Assembly (NCBI RefSeq): GCF_001690985.1
Contig: NZ_MAJS01000079.1
Span: 620,001 to 684,000, forward strand
DNA from: Aliivibrio sp. 1S175
Lineage (GTDB): Bacteria; Pseudomonadota; Gammaproteobacteria; Enterobacterales; Vibrionaceae
Direction of reading: 5' to 3'
Length of the DNA: 64,000 nucleotides
Both the position numbers and the translations under genes were made by a program. Position 1 is the stretch's first letter. Every line of letters begins with the position of its first letter. Positions 11,181 through 20,789 of the stretch are shown piece after piece. The notes under the pieces are model-generated. The model made no database searches, was not told the origin of the DNA, and saw only the letters and a list, made by a program, of their open reading frames with translations.

Positions 11181-11855
11181 ATGACTATTCATTCACCAGT
11201 TGTTACTGTTGATGGTCCAAGTGGAGCAGGTAAAGGCACTCTGTGCATGTTACTTGCCGAAAAGCTAGGTTATAATTTATTAGATTCTGGTGCGATTTAT
11301 CGCGTATTAGCACTGGCTGCAATTCACCATGGTGTTGATTTAGATTCAGAAGAAGGACTTGTTCCTCTTGCGGCTAATCTAGACGTTCAATTTAAAGCTG
11401 AAGGTGACTTGGTTAAAGTCATCTTAGAAGGCGAAGACGTATCTTCGGAACTTCGTAAAGAAGAAACGGGTATGGCAGCATCAAAAGTAGCAGCGTTGCC
11501 TCAAGTGCGTGAAGCGTTATTGCGTCGCCAGAGAGCGTTTGCTACAGCCCCTGGACTTGTTGCTGATGGTCGAGATATGGGCACTGTTGTATTTATAGGT
11601 GCAGAAGTTAAGATATTTTTAGATGCAAGTGCCGAAGAACGTGCGAATCGCCGTATGAAGCAGTTGCAACAGAAGGGGTTAAATGTTAGATTTGACCGTC
11701 TTTTAAGCGAAATCCAAGAGCGTGATGATCGTGACCGCAATCGAGCTGTTGCTCCATTACGTCCTGCGGAAGACGCTTTGGTACTAGATTCAACGTCAAT
11801 GAATATTGATGAAGTAGTTGCTCAGGCTCTTACTTTTATTGAATCTAAGCTATAA
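11181..11855 (+). CDS. cmk: Cytidylate kinase
   Basis: A 224-residue P-loop kinase that phosphorylates CMP and d[12 protein letters not shown] near the N-terminus is the Walker A loop. [19 protein letters not shown] and [16 protein letters not shown] are characteristic Cmk segments (CMP binding and lid). Start 11181 is preferred over 11169 because GGAGA lies 5 bases upstream of it. It precedes rpsA, the E. coli order. Confidence 0.97.
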   Translation: MTIHSPVVTVDGPSGAGKGTLCMLLAEKLGYNLLDSGAIYRVLALAAIHHGVDLDSEEGLVPLAANLDVQFKAEGDLVKVILEGEDVSSELRKEETGMAASKVAALPQVREALLRRQRAFATAPGLVADGRDMGTVVFIGAEVKIFLDASAEERANRRMKQLQQKGLNVRFDRLLSEIQERDDRDRNRAVAPLRPAEDALVLDSTSMNIDEVVAQALTFIESKL

Positions 11856-11951
11856 TTGAAACTTAGTTAGTTGCAAGGATGATAACTAACCTTACTATCA
11901 ACCCCATGCGGTAGGATACCCATGGACGTTTAATAATTGAAGATCAAATTA
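11856..11951 (+). promoter_or_regulatory. rpsA leader lacking a Shine-Dalgarno
   Basis: No purine-rich anti-16S match lies within 15 bases of the rpsA ATG; the context is an AT-rich TTTAATAATTGAAGATC stretch. E. coli rpsA also lacks a canonical site, and S1 represses its own translation through a structured leader. The same logic is inferred here. Confidence 0.5.
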
Positions 11952-13625
11952 ATGACTGAATCTTTTGCTCAACTCTTTGAAGAGTTTTTATCTGAAACTG
12001 AATTCCAACAAGGCAGCATCGTTAAAGGTGTTGTTGTTGCTATCGAGAACGGTTTCGTTCTTGTTGACGCAGGCCTTAAATCTGAAGCAGCAATCCCAGC
12101 TGAACAATTCAAGAACGCTGCTGGCGAACTTGAAGTTGAAGTTGGTTCTGAAGTAGACGTTGCTCTTGACGCTGTTGAAGATGGTTTCGGTGAAACTCAA
12201 CTTTCTCGTGAGAAAGCGAAGCGTCACGAAGCTTGGATTCAACTTGAAAAAGCATACGAAGATGCTGAAACAGTTATGGGTGTTATTAACGGTAAAGTTA
12301 AAGGCGGCTTCACAGTTGAACTTAACGGTATCCGTGCATTCCTACCTGGTTCTCTTGTTGATGTGCGTCCAGTACGTGACACTCTGCACCTTGAAGGCAA
12401 AGAGCTAGAGTTCAAAGTAATCAAACTTGACCAAAAGCGTAACAACGTTGTTGTTTCACGTCGTGCTGTTATCGAATCTGAAAACAGTGTTGAACGTGAC
12501 GAGTTACTTGCTTCTCTACAAGAAGGCATGGAAGTTAAAGGTATCGTTAAGAACCTTACTGACTACGGTGCATTCGTTGATCTAGGTGGCGTTGACGGTC
12601 TACTACACATCACAGATATGGCTTGGAAGCGTGTTAAGCACCCATCTGAGATCGTAAATGTTGGTGACGAGATCAATGTTAAAGTTCTTAAGTTCGATCG
12701 TGAGCGCACTCGTGTTTCTCTAGGTCTTAAGCAACTTGGCGAAGATCCATGGGTAGCTATCGCTAAGCGTTACCCAGAAGGTCACAAACTTTCTGGTCGT
12801 GTTACGAACCTAACTGATTACGGCTGCTTCGTTGAAATCGAAGAAGGCGTTGAAGGTCTAGTACACGTTTCTGAAATGGATTGGACTAACAAGAACATCC
12901 ACCCTTCTAAAGTTGTCAATGTAGGCGACGAAGTTGAGGTTATGGTTCTTGAGATTGACGAAGAACGTCGTCGTATCTCTCTAGGTCTGAAACAATGTAA
13001 AGCTAATCCTTGGCAGACATTTGCTGAAGCGCAAGCTAAAGGCGACCACGTTACTGGTAAGATCAAATCTATCACTGACTTTGGTATCTTCATCGGTCTT
13101 GACGGCGGCATCGACGGTCTAGTTCACCTATCTGACATTTCTTGGAATGCTACAGGTGAAGACGCGGTACGTGAGTACAAGAAAGGCGACGAAATCTCTG
13201 CTGTTGTTCTAGCTGTTGATGCTGAGCGTGAGCGTATTTCTCTAGGTGTTAAACAAATGGAAGAAGACCCATTTAACAACTACCTAGCAGACAACAAGAA
13301 AGGTACTCTAGTAAACGGTACTGTTTCAGCTGTTGACGCTAAAGGCGCTACAATTACTCTTGCAGATAGCGTAGAAGGTTACATCCGTACTTCTGAGCTT
13401 TCTCGTGACCGTATTGAAGATGCATCTCTAATCCTAAGCGTTGGCGATAGCGTTGAAGCGAAGTTCACTGGTGTAGACCGTAAGAACCGCGTAGTTAACC
13501 TATCTATCAAAGCTAAAGATGAAGCTGATGAGCAAGAAGCAATGGCAACACTGAATACTAAACCAGAAGATGGTGGTTTCGGTAGCGCAATGGCTGACGC
13601 TTTCAAAGCAGCTAAAGGCGAATAA
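11952..13625 (+). CDS. rpsA: 30S ribosomal protein S1
   Basis: A 557-residue protein with six consecutive S1 (OB-fold) RNA-binding repeats, spaced about 85 residues apart from residue 18 to 520. Repeats 3-5 show the typical GxVxxLTDYGxFVDLG...GLLHITDM pattern. It binds mRNA on the 30S subunit and enables initiation on structured or leaderless-like messages. An in-frame TTG at 11937 extends the frame, but homology ([11 protein letters not shown]) fixes the ATG at 11952. Codons are enriched in GGT, CGT and AAC/AAG relative to neighbours, as expected for a highly expressed gene. Confidence 0.98.
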   Translation: MTESFAQLFEEFLSETEFQQGSIVKGVVVAIENGFVLVDAGLKSEAAIPAEQFKNAAGELEVEVGSEVDVALDAVEDGFGETQLSREKAKRHEAWIQLEKAYEDAETVMGVINGKVKGGFTVELNGIRAFLPGSLVDVRPVRDTLHLEGKELEFKVIKLDQKRNNVVVSRRAVIESENSVERDELLASLQEGMEVKGIVKNLTDYGAFVDLGGVDGLLHITDMAWKRVKHPSEIVNVGDEINVKVLKFDRERTRVSLGLKQLGEDPWVAIAKRYPEGHKLSGRVTNLTDYGCFVEIEEGVEGLVHVSEMDWTNKNIHPSKVVNVGDEVEVMVLEIDEERRRISLGLKQCKANPWQTFAEAQAKGDHVTGKIKSITDFGIFIGLDGGIDGLVHLSDISWNATGEDAVREYKKGDEISAVVLAVDAERERISLGVKQMEEDPFNNYLADNKKGTLVNGTVSAVDAKGATITLADSVEGYIRTSELSRDRIEDASLILSVGDSVEAKFTGVDRKNRVVNLSIKAKDEADEQEAMATLNTKPEDGGFGSAMADAFKAAKGE

Positions 13626-13635
13626 GTAAATTTAA

Positions 13636-13661
13636 AGGGAGCGTAATGCTCCCTTTTCTTT
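13636..13661 (+). terminator. Hairpin between rpsA and ihfB
   Basis: GGGAGC/GCTCCC stem with a five-base loop followed by TTTTC. The short stem and interrupted T run suggest partial termination, with some read-through into ihfB. Confidence 0.6.
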
Positions 13662-13682
13662 CGATAACGTAGGAGGTCATTT

Positions 13683-13964
13683 ATGACAAAATCTGAACTG
13701 ATTGAACAACTGTGTAGTAAAAAGCCTCAACTTTCTGCTAAGCAGGTTGAAGATACAGTCAAGGAAATCCTTGAGCAGATGGCAACAACGCTAGAAGGCG
13801 GTGATCGTATAGAGATTCGTGGTTTTGGTAGTTTTTCTCTACACTATCGAGAGCCTCGTTTAGGTCGAAATCCGAAAACTGGTGATAAAGTTGAATTAGA
13901 CGGTAAGTTTGTTCCTCATTTTAAACCAGGTAAAGAACTGCGTGAACGTGTGAATTTCAACTAA
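13683..13964 (+). CDS. ihfB: Integration host factor subunit beta
   Basis: A 93-residue HU/IHF-family DNA-bending protein, partner of IhfA. Diagnostic segments are [26 protein letters not shown], with the intercalating proline at residue 64 in the beta-ribbon arm. Position immediately after rpsA is the E. coli arrangement. An AGGAGG ribosome-binding site precedes the ATG. A strong terminator follows the stop. Confidence 0.97.
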   Translation: MTKSELIEQLCSKKPQLSAKQVEDTVKEILEQMATTLEGGDRIEIRGFGSFSLHYREPRLGRNPKTGDKVELDGKFVPHFKPGKELRERVNFN

Positions 13965-13982
13965 TGTGAATTAGTATATAAA

Positions 13983-14013
13983 AGCGGCATACTTTTAAGT
14001 ATGCCGTTTTTTT
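13983..14013 (+). terminator. ihfB terminator
   Basis: A ten-pair stem CGGCATACTT/AAGTATGCCG followed by seven T. Confidence 0.85.
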
Positions 14014-14099
14014 ATGTTCATTTTCAGTGCATTTAGGTGTATCTTTAGAGCTGTAAAATAAGATCTTGGTAGATATTCATTTAACGGGAGGGAAGACCA

Positions 14100-14384
14100 G
14101 TGAAAATTATAATTGCAGTTTTACTAATTGCACTATTTCTGATTTCACTTGCTGTTGGCGCACAGAATCAGATTGTGGTTAATTTTAATTATTTATTAGC
14201 TCAAGGTGATTTCCAATTATCAACCTTACTTGGTATTTTCTTTGCTACGGGCTTTGGTTTGGGTTGGTTGATTTGTGGCAGTATGTATCTAAAAGCCAGT
14301 ATGATGCAACGTCGTTTACGTAAACGTCTTGAAAAGAAAACCATCGAATTGGATAAATTACGCTTAGACTCAACAAAAGGGTAA
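14100..14384 (+). CDS. lapA: LapA-family inner-membrane protein (YciS)
   Basis: A 94-residue protein with two membrane segments (about 3-22 and 43-64) and a basic cytoplasmic tail with a short helix (RRLRKRLEKK onward), the LapA/DUF1049 layout. In E. coli, LapA works with LapB to control LPS synthesis through FtsH-mediated turnover of LpxC. The start is GTG with GGGAGGG upstream. It overlaps functionally with lapB, seven bases downstream. Confidence 0.92.
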   Translation: MKIIIAVLLIALFLISLAVGAQNQIVVNFNYLLAQGDFQLSTLLGIFFATGFGLGWLICGSMYLKASMMQRRLRKRLEKKTIELDKLRLDSTKG

Positions 14385-14391
14385 TGACTTA

Positions 14392-15561
14392 ATGTTAGAG
14401 CTGCTATTCCTATTATTACCTATTGCTGCCGGATATGGCTGGTATATGGGTAACAGGAGTGCGAGACAACAACGTCAAAGAGATACAAATCACCTGTCAC
14501 GCCAGTATGTGACGGGGTTAAATCTATTGCTTTCTGATCAGTCAGATAAAGCAGTAGATCACTTCATTGAACTACTTCAAGTTGATAGCGATACCATAGA
14601 TACTCATTTAGCCTTAGGTAATCTTTTTAGAAGCCGAGGTGAGGTTGATCGTGCTATTAAAATTCATCAAAACCTCATTGCTCGTCCAAACCTAACGTTA
14701 GATCAGCGTAATATTGCTCTGCAGCAACTGGCGAAAGACTACATGGTTGCTGGTATTCTTGATCGAGCAGAAAAGATTTTTGAACAGCTTGTTGATGAAC
14801 CCGATCACAGAGAGGCAGCATTACTGCAGCTTGTTGCAATTCATCAACAAACCCGTGAATGGGAACAAGCAATTAACTTTGCAAATAGCTTAGTTAAAAT
14901 GGGAAAAAAGAAATTAAAGCCAGATATTGCCCATTATTATTGTGAATTGGCAATGCAAGAACTAACAGATAGCCATATTAATAAAGCTAAGCAAAACCTG
15001 AAGAAAGCCTTATCTATTGATAATCAATGTGTCCGCGCCTCTATTATGATGGCAAAATTATTAATGGAAGAAGATAACTTCAAAGCCGCCGTTAGCCAAT
15101 TAGAATCCGTTTTAGATCAAGATATTGAATTTATCAGCGAGGCATTGCCTTTACTTGCTGAATGTTATGAAAAGCTGGATCGAGAAGGTGCATTATTACA
15201 TTTCTTGAAAGAAGCGATTTCAAAAGGAGCAGGTGCAAGTGCTGAGTTAATGTTATCAAATTTAATAGCGAAGCATGAAGGGACCGCATTAGCTCAAGGT
15301 TATATGACTAAACAACTGCTTAAAAATCCAACTATGAAAGGCTTTTATCGCTTAATGGGGTATCACGTGGATGAAGCTGAAGATGGCAGGGCAAAAGCCA
15401 GCCTATCAAGCTTACAACACCTGGTAGGAGAGCAGTTGAAAATGAAACCAAACTATCGATGCAGTAAATGTGGTTTTTCTGCGCATCGTTTATTTTGGCA
15501 ATGTCCTTCTTGTAAAGGTTGGGGTGTTATTAAGCCGATTAGGGGCTTAGACGGTGAATAA
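14392..15561 (+). CDS. lapB: Lipopolysaccharide assembly protein LapB (YciM)
   Basis: A 389-residue protein with one N-terminal membrane anchor (about 2-18), a run of TPR repeats (about 40-330) facing the cytoplasm, and a C-terminal rubredoxin-like metal knot with cysteines C357, C360, C371 and C374. This is exactly the E. coli LapB layout. LapB regulates LpxC levels through FtsH and connects LPS synthesis with export. Cotranscription with lapA is expected from the 7-base gap. Confidence 0.96.
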   Translation: MLELLFLLLPIAAGYGWYMGNRSARQQRQRDTNHLSRQYVTGLNLLLSDQSDKAVDHFIELLQVDSDTIDTHLALGNLFRSRGEVDRAIKIHQNLIARPNLTLDQRNIALQQLAKDYMVAGILDRAEKIFEQLVDEPDHREAALLQLVAIHQQTREWEQAINFANSLVKMGKKKLKPDIAHYYCELAMQELTDSHINKAKQNLKKALSIDNQCVRASIMMAKLLMEEDNFKAAVSQLESVLDQDIEFISEALPLLAECYEKLDREGALLHFLKEAISKGAGASAELMLSNLIAKHEGTALAQGYMTKQLLKNPTMKGFYRLMGYHVDEAEDGRAKASLSSLQHLVGEQLKMKPNYRCSKCGFSAHRLFWQCPSCKGWGVIKPIRGLDGE

Positions 15562-15592
15562 TTAAGAGGCGCATGAGTGCCTCTTTTTTTGA
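15562..15592 (+). terminator. lapAB terminator
   Basis: AGAGGC and GCCTCT arms around an eight-base loop, then seven T. Confidence 0.75.
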
Positions 15593-15620
15593 TTAAAATA
15601 AATATAAATAAGGATAGAAA

Positions 15621-16325
15621 ATGAAAGACCAAAAGGTAATCGTTGCGTTGGACTATGATAATCAATCAGATGCATTAGCATTTGTTGATAAAATTGATCC
15701 TAGTTCATGCCGATTAAAAGTGGGTAAAGAGATGTTTACTCTATTTGGCCCTGAGTTTGTAAAGGAACTTCATAAGCGTGGTTTTTCTGTTTTTCTAGAT
15801 TTAAAATTTCATGATATTCCTAATACCTGTTCAAAAGCGGTAAGAGCGGCTGCTGAAATGGGAGTATGGATGGTCAATGTTCATGCGAGTGGTGGTGAAC
15901 GTATGATGACTGCATCACGTGAAATCTTAGAACCGTATGGTAAAGATCGTCCATTACTTATTGGTGTTACTGTTTTAACTAGTATGGAGCAGCAAGATTT
16001 AGCGGGTATTGGATTAGATATTTCACCACAAGAACAAGTTAGACGTCTTGCGGCGTTGACTAAGAATAGTGGGTTAGATGGTGTTGTGTGTTCAGCTCAA
16101 GAAGCATCAATGCTAAAAGCTGACCTAGGCAAAGAGTTTACGTTAGTGACTCCTGGTATTCGTCCTGCAGGCTCTGCGGTGGGTGATCAAAAGCGTATTA
16201 TGACGCCAGTAGATGCTATTACTTCAGGTTCTGATTATTTAGTGATTGGTCGTCCAATTACGCAGGCAGAAAATCCATCAGAAGTATTAAGCGAAATTAA
16301 TCTTTCTTTAGCGTCAGTTTTATAA
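15621..16325 (+). CDS. pyrF: Orotidine 5'-phosphate decarboxylase
   Basis: A 234-residue TIM-barrel enzyme making UMP from OMP. The catalytic charge network is visible in [12 protein letters not shown] (D60, K62, D65). VTPGIRP and [10 protein letters not shown] near the C-terminus form the phosphate site. AGGA lies upstream of the ATG. It is separated from lapB by a terminator, though the gene order lapAB-pyrF is that of E. coli. Confidence 0.97.
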   Translation: MKDQKVIVALDYDNQSDALAFVDKIDPSSCRLKVGKEMFTLFGPEFVKELHKRGFSVFLDLKFHDIPNTCSKAVRAAAEMGVWMVNVHASGGERMMTASREILEPYGKDRPLLIGVTVLTSMEQQDLAGIGLDISPQEQVRRLAALTKNSGLDGVVCSAQEASMLKADLGKEFTLVTPGIRPAGSAVGDQKRIMTPVDAITSGSDYLVIGRPITQAENPSEVLSEINLSLASVL

Positions 16326-16381
16326 GTTTGTAATTTGACAGGTGAAAGATCCTAAATTTGTAATCACTGATAAATAGATAA

Positions 16382-16413
16382 AAAAATAGAGACCATTTGG
16401 TCTCTATTTTTGT
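16382..16413 (+). terminator. pyrF terminator
   Basis: A twelve-pair stem AAAATAGAGACC/GGTCTCTATTTT with a four-base loop. Confidence 0.8.
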
Positions 16414-16422
16414 TTGTAAGTT

Positions 16423-16584
16423 ATACCAATCACAGTAAGTAAGTGATCAGAAATAGCGCAGGAAAAATGATTGAGAACAAGGCGAAATGTTTCGATAAGT
16501 AGTTATTCTACAATCAAAAATTTCAACGCAGTTATCGAGCATTTTAACTAGCTAGGATGAGCAGTTATTTACTACGATTGGTAT
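16423..16584. repeat. MITE-like palindromic element, about 162 bp
   Basis: Nine-base perfect terminal inverted repeats ATACCAATC (16423-16431) and GATTGGTAT (16576-16584). The complementarity continues imperfectly inward (GTAAGTAA against TTACTAC-type sequence). It contains no open frame and no transposase. It sits between the convergent pyrF and metG genes. Small non-autonomous repeats with such ends are common in vibrios, but I cannot name the family or confirm other copies; none is seen in this window. Confidence 0.55.
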
Positions 16585-16601
16585 TATCTTTAAAAAAAGA
16601 A

Positions 16602-18662
16602 TTACATTACACGCATACCAGGTTGAGCACCTTCGTGTGGTTCAAGGATCCAAAGATCTTTACCACCAGGGCCTGCAGCTAGGATCATGCCTTCAGACAT
16701 ACCAAACTTCATCTTACGAGGTTTAAGGTTAGCAACCATAACAGTTAGCTTGCCCTCTAGTTCTTCAGGTTTGTATGCTGATTTAATTCCAGAGAATACT
16801 TGACGAGTTTCACCGCCAATGTCTAACTGGAATTTAAGTAGTTTATTTGCCTTTGGAACTTCTTCACAAGAGATAATACGTGCAATACGCATATCAACAG
16901 CTTCGAACGCATCGAATTCAATCTCATCTGCGATTGGTTCTTTGTCTAGTTCAGTTTGGCTTGCTTTTTCTTTGTCCGCTTCTGCTTTTTCTTTTGCTGC
17001 CATTTCAACTGCAGCATCTTCTTTTGATTCTTCAACCATTGCTTCTACTTTCTTAGGATCAATACGGTTGAACAATGCTTTAAACTTCGTAATCTCATGA
17101 GATGTTAATGGTTGTGCAACGCCTTCCCATGTTAATGTTTCGTTTAAGAATGCTTCAGTACGTCCAGCAAGTTCTGGCATTACAGGTTTCAAGTAAGCCA
17201 TTAGTACGCGGAATAAGTTAATACCGACAGAAGCGACTTCTTGTAACTCTTGTTCTTTGCCTTCTTCTTTCGCAAGAACCCAAGGTGCTTTTTCGTCAAT
17301 GTATTGGTTTGCTTTATCAGCAAGCGCAGTAATTTCACGAATAGCGCGGCTAAACTCACGAGTTTCGTATAATTCAGCGATACGGTCTGCAGCAGTAACG
17401 AATTCGTTGTAAAGCTCAGGAGCCACAAAGTTATCAGCAAGTTTGCCATCAAAACGTTTAGTAATGAAACCAGCGTTACGAGAAGCTAGGTTAACAATCT
17501 TATTTACGACATCAGAGTTTACACGCTGAGTGAAATCTTCAAGATTTAAATCAAGATCATCAATACGGCTATTTAGTTTTGCTGCGTAGTAGTAACGTAA
17601 GCATTCTGGGTCTAAGTGATTTAAGTAAGTACCGGCTTTAATGAATGTGCCTTTCGACTTAGACATTTTCGCACCATTTACTGTCACGTAACCATGAACA
17701 AATACATTGTTTGGTTTACGGAAACCAGAACCTTCTAGCATTGCAGGCCAGAAAAGACTGTGGAAATAAACAATGTCTTTGCCTATGAAGTGGTAAAGCT
17801 CTGTTGTGCTGTCTTTTTTCCAATATTCATCAAAATCTAGGCCTTCTTTTTTGCTACATAGATTCTTGAAAGAAGCCATGTAACCAACAGGAGCGTCTAG
17901 CCAAACATAGAAGAATTTATTGGTTTCACCAGGGATCTCAAAACCAAAATAAGGCGCATCACGAGAGATGTCCCACTGTTGCAAACCAGATTCAAACCAT
18001 TCTTGCATTTTGTTTGCTGTTTCAGTCTGAAGAGAGCCAGAACGAGTCCACTCTTTTAACATGCTTTCAAACTGAGGTAAGTCAAAGAAGAAATGCTCAG
18101 AATCTTTCATTACTGGAGTTGCACCAGAAACGGCTGATTTAGGGTTGATAAGATCTGTTGGGCTGTACGTTTCGCCACAGTTATCACAGTTGTCGCCGTA
18201 TTGCTCTTCAGCTTTACATTTTGGACATGTGCCCTTTACGAAACGGTCAGGTAAGAACATTTCTTTTTCGGGGTCAAATAATTGAGAAATAGTACGGCTA
18301 GTAATAAAACCATTCTTTTTCAGTTCAAGATAAATGTTAGATGCTAATTCACGGTTCTCATCGCTATGAGTGCTGTGATAATTATCAAAGCTAATATCGA
18401 AGCCCGCAAAATCTTTTTGATGTTCTTCGCTAACAGCTGCGATCATTTCTTCAGGAGTGATACCCATCTGTTGAGATTTAAGCATTATCGGTGTGCCGTG
18501 AGCGTCATCTGCACAAATAAAGTTAATGTCGTTGCCGCGTAAGCGTTGGTAACGAACCCAGATATCCGCTTGGATATGCTCAAGCATATGGCCTAAGTGG
18601 ATTGAACCGTTTGCATACGGTAGAGCACATGTAACCAGAATTTTTCTCGGATCTGTAGCCAT
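16602..18662 (-). CDS. metG: Methionyl-tRNA synthetase
   Basis: A 686-residue class I synthetase. HLGH (22-25) and KMSKS (about 330) are the ATP signatures. The zinc knuckle CPKC...CDNC lies near residues 145-161. The C-terminal 110 residues form a Trbp111/EMAPII-like tRNA-binding domain, joined by an unusually Ala/Glu/Lys-rich charged linker (about 545-575). The open frame runs 62 codons further upstream into the apbC region, but [19 protein letters not shown] matches the family start, and GAGAAG precedes it. It is divergent from apbC, as in enterics. Confidence 0.97.
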   Translation of the reverse strand: MATDPRKILVTCALPYANGSIHLGHMLEHIQADIWVRYQRLRGNDINFICADDAHGTPIMLKSQQMGITPEEMIAAVSEEHQKDFAGFDISFDNYHSTHSDENRELASNIYLELKKNGFITSRTISQLFDPEKEMFLPDRFVKGTCPKCKAEEQYGDNCDNCGETYSPTDLINPKSAVSGATPVMKDSEHFFFDLPQFESMLKEWTRSGSLQTETANKMQEWFESGLQQWDISRDAPYFGFEIPGETNKFFYVWLDAPVGYMASFKNLCSKKEGLDFDEYWKKDSTTELYHFIGKDIVYFHSLFWPAMLEGSGFRKPNNVFVHGYVTVNGAKMSKSKGTFIKAGTYLNHLDPECLRYYYAAKLNSRIDDLDLNLEDFTQRVNSDVVNKIVNLASRNAGFITKRFDGKLADNFVAPELYNEFVTAADRIAELYETREFSRAIREITALADKANQYIDEKAPWVLAKEEGKEQELQEVASVGINLFRVLMAYLKPVMPELAGRTEAFLNETLTWEGVAQPLTSHEITKFKALFNRIDPKKVEAMVEESKEDAAVEMAAKEKAEADKEKASQTELDKEPIADEIEFDAFEAVDMRIARIISCEEVPKANKLLKFQLDIGGETRQVFSGIKSAYKPEELEGKLTVMVANLKPRKMKFGMSEGMILAAGPGGKDLWILEPHEGAQPGMRVM

Positions 18663-18794
18663 ATCTTCTCTTTCGCTTAATGTGATGGGTGAAAATTTTA
18701 AGAGATAAATAGTACCTGAAGCGAGCTTGAATGCATAGAGGATCAAGGGGGCAATTAGTGATAGGATGAGTAAAAATAACTGAGGAGTAGCAAG

Positions 18795-19862
18795 ATGGCA
18801 TTTACAACGATGGCAGAGATAAAAAATTGGCTCAATGATTTTTCCCATTCACAACTTTGTGAGCGTTGGGCGGAGATCCCTAATGTAGTCTCTATTGCTG
18901 CAACAGGTGTGATTACCGTGACATTGCCTTTTGTTTCTCACTCAGTGAAATCCAGTTTACTTTCTTGGGTTGATGAGCAAAAAGAACAATTGAATCTCTC
19001 ATCTTTAGAGTTCTCTGTGATATCTAAAATAGCAACATTAAAAACAGACAAACAAGCGGTAAAAGGCGTTAAAAATATTATTGCTGTTAGCTCTGGTAAG
19101 GGAGGGGTTGGCAAATCAACCACTGCAGTTAATTTGGCCTTAGCTTTAGATCATTTAGGCGCAAGAGTGGGGATATTAGATGCGGATATCTACGGCCCAT
19201 CCGTTCCATTAATGCTAGGCGTTGAAGATAAAAAGCCAAATATTATTGATAATAATCGAATGATGCCAGTAGAAGCTCACGGTTTACACAGTAATTCAAT
19301 TGGTTATCTGGTTGATAAATCAGAAGCTGCTGTATGGCGAGGTCCAATGGCATCTAAAGCATTATCCCAGTTAATTAATGAAACGTTATGGCCAGATCTG
19401 GATTATTTGATTATTGATATGCCACCAGGTACTGGTGATATTCAACTTACTTTATCACAGCAAATTCCAACAACAGGGGCTCTGATTGTAACAACACCGC
19501 AAGACTTAGCATTAACGGATGCTATAAAAGGGGTGAATATGTTTAGTAAAGTAGATATTCCAGTTGTTGGTGTGGTAGAAAATATGAGTGTTCATATTTG
19601 TTCTAATTGTGGCCATGAAGAGGCCATCTTTGGTACTGGCGGTGCAGAGTTAATGGCGCAACGTTATTCAATTCCTCTATTAGGACAGCTTCCTTTACAT
19701 ATTGATATTCGTCGTGAGACTGATTCGGGCACCCCAAGCGTTGCGTCTGATGCCTCTAGTGCACACAGCCAACTCTATATTGAATTAGCGGAGCAGGTTT
19801 CAAGTCGTTTATATTGGCAGGGAGAGGTGGTTGCTGACCAAATAATGTTCAAGTCATTGTAG
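18795..19862 (+). CDS. apbC: Iron-sulfur cluster carrier protein ApbC (Mrp)
   Basis: A 355-residue cytoplasmic P-loop NTPase that binds and hands over Fe-S clusters. The deviant Walker [10 protein letters not shown] spans 101-109; [10 protein letters not shown] and [10 protein letters not shown] follow as in all Mrp proteins. The cluster-binding CxxC is seen in [10 protein letters not shown]. The N-terminal 90 residues form a shortened MIP18-like domain. AGGAG precedes the ATG with 7-base spacing. It is divergent from metG with 132 bases between the starts. Confidence 0.95.
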   Translation: MAFTTMAEIKNWLNDFSHSQLCERWAEIPNVVSIAATGVITVTLPFVSHSVKSSLLSWVDEQKEQLNLSSLEFSVISKIATLKTDKQAVKGVKNIIAVSSGKGGVGKSTTAVNLALALDHLGARVGILDADIYGPSVPLMLGVEDKKPNIIDNNRMMPVEAHGLHSNSIGYLVDKSEAAVWRGPMASKALSQLINETLWPDLDYLIIDMPPGTGDIQLTLSQQIPTTGALIVTTPQDLALTDAIKGVNMFSKVDIPVVGVVENMSVHICSNCGHEEAIFGTGGAELMAQRYSIPLLGQLPLHIDIRRETDSGTPSVASDASSAHSQLYIELAEQVSSRLYWQGEVVADQIMFKSL

Positions 19863-19966
19863 CTTCACACTTATGTGTAATTTTCGGTGGAAAGTATGGT
19901 GAGTAATCCTTATAATCAGGCGGTTTTATTTTAATAACCGTATCTCGCACACTTTAGGTATCTTTT

Positions 19967-20614
19967 ATGTCAGAGAACAGTAATCATCACTGTATTATCG
20001 TAGGTATTGCAGGGGCATCAGCTTCAGGTAAGAGTTTGATCGCTTCGACTATTTATAATGAACTACGAGCAAAAGTTGGCGACCACCAAATTGGTGTAAT
20101 AACTGAAGACAGTTACTACAAGGACCAAAGCCACCTGACCATGGAAGAAAGAGTCAAAACGAATTATGACCACCCAAATGCACTTGATCACCAATTATTG
20201 AGTGAGCATCTTGAGCAATTAATGCGTGGTGAAGCGGTTAACATTCCGACTTACAGTTATACGGAACACACACGTACAGCAGACGTTGAAGTAATGACGC
20301 CAAAGAAAGTAATTATTCTTGAAGGTATTTTATTATTAACGGATCCACGCTTACGTAATTTAATGCACGCAAGTGTGTTCATGGATACGCCTTTAGATAT
20401 TTGTTTATTACGTCGTGCTAAGCGTGATGTAGAAGAACGCGGTCGTTCAATGGAATCGGTATTTGAACAATATCAGAAGACTGTTCGTCCAATGTTCATG
20501 CAATTTATTGATCCATCTAAACAACATGCCGATATTATCGTCCCTCGTGGCGGTAAAAACCGTATCGCAATTGATGTATTAAAAGCACATATATCGCGTT
20601 TATTAAAAGCATAA
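19967..20614 (+). CDS. udk: Uridine kinase
   Basis: A 215-residue nucleoside kinase that salvages uridine and cytidine. The P-loop GASASGKS is at 16-23, followed by EDSYYKDQ, the NYDHPNALD substrate loop, and [12 protein letters not shown]. In E. coli, dcd follows and then asmA; here the next gene is asmA and no dcd lies between. A terminator follows the stop directly. Confidence 0.96.
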   Translation: MSENSNHHCIIVGIAGASASGKSLIASTIYNELRAKVGDHQIGVITEDSYYKDQSHLTMEERVKTNYDHPNALDHQLLSEHLEQLMRGEAVNIPTYSYTEHTRTADVEVMTPKKVIILEGILLLTDPRLRNLMHASVFMDTPLDICLLRRAKRDVEERGRSMESVFEQYQKTVRPMFMQFIDPSKQHADIIVPRGGKNRIAIDVLKAHISRLLKA

Positions 20615-20629
20615 TCAGATGATATAAAA

Positions 20630-20663
20630 TAAAAAGGCCAACATTTATGTTGGCTTTTTTTTT
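20630..20663 (+). terminator. udk terminator
   Basis: GCCAACA and TGTTGGC arms with a TTTA loop and nine T. Confidence 0.85.
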
Positions 20664-20789
20664 GTCTGATTTCTGTAATTTATCATTATTTAGGTATATA
20701 ACTATAGGTAACCCTATGTTTATTAGGCCTAAGTGATGGCATAATTAACACTATCTTTACGATTTCAATACATTAGATGGATTTTTGCC

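Noticed and set aside
11965-13606. Alternative frames inside rpsA on both strands
   Set aside because: Shadows of strong codon bias in rpsA; no independent support.
18662-18848. Upstream extension of metG by 62 codons
   Set aside because: It has no homology, overlaps the divergent apbC start, and the family N-terminus with a ribosome-binding site lies at 18662.
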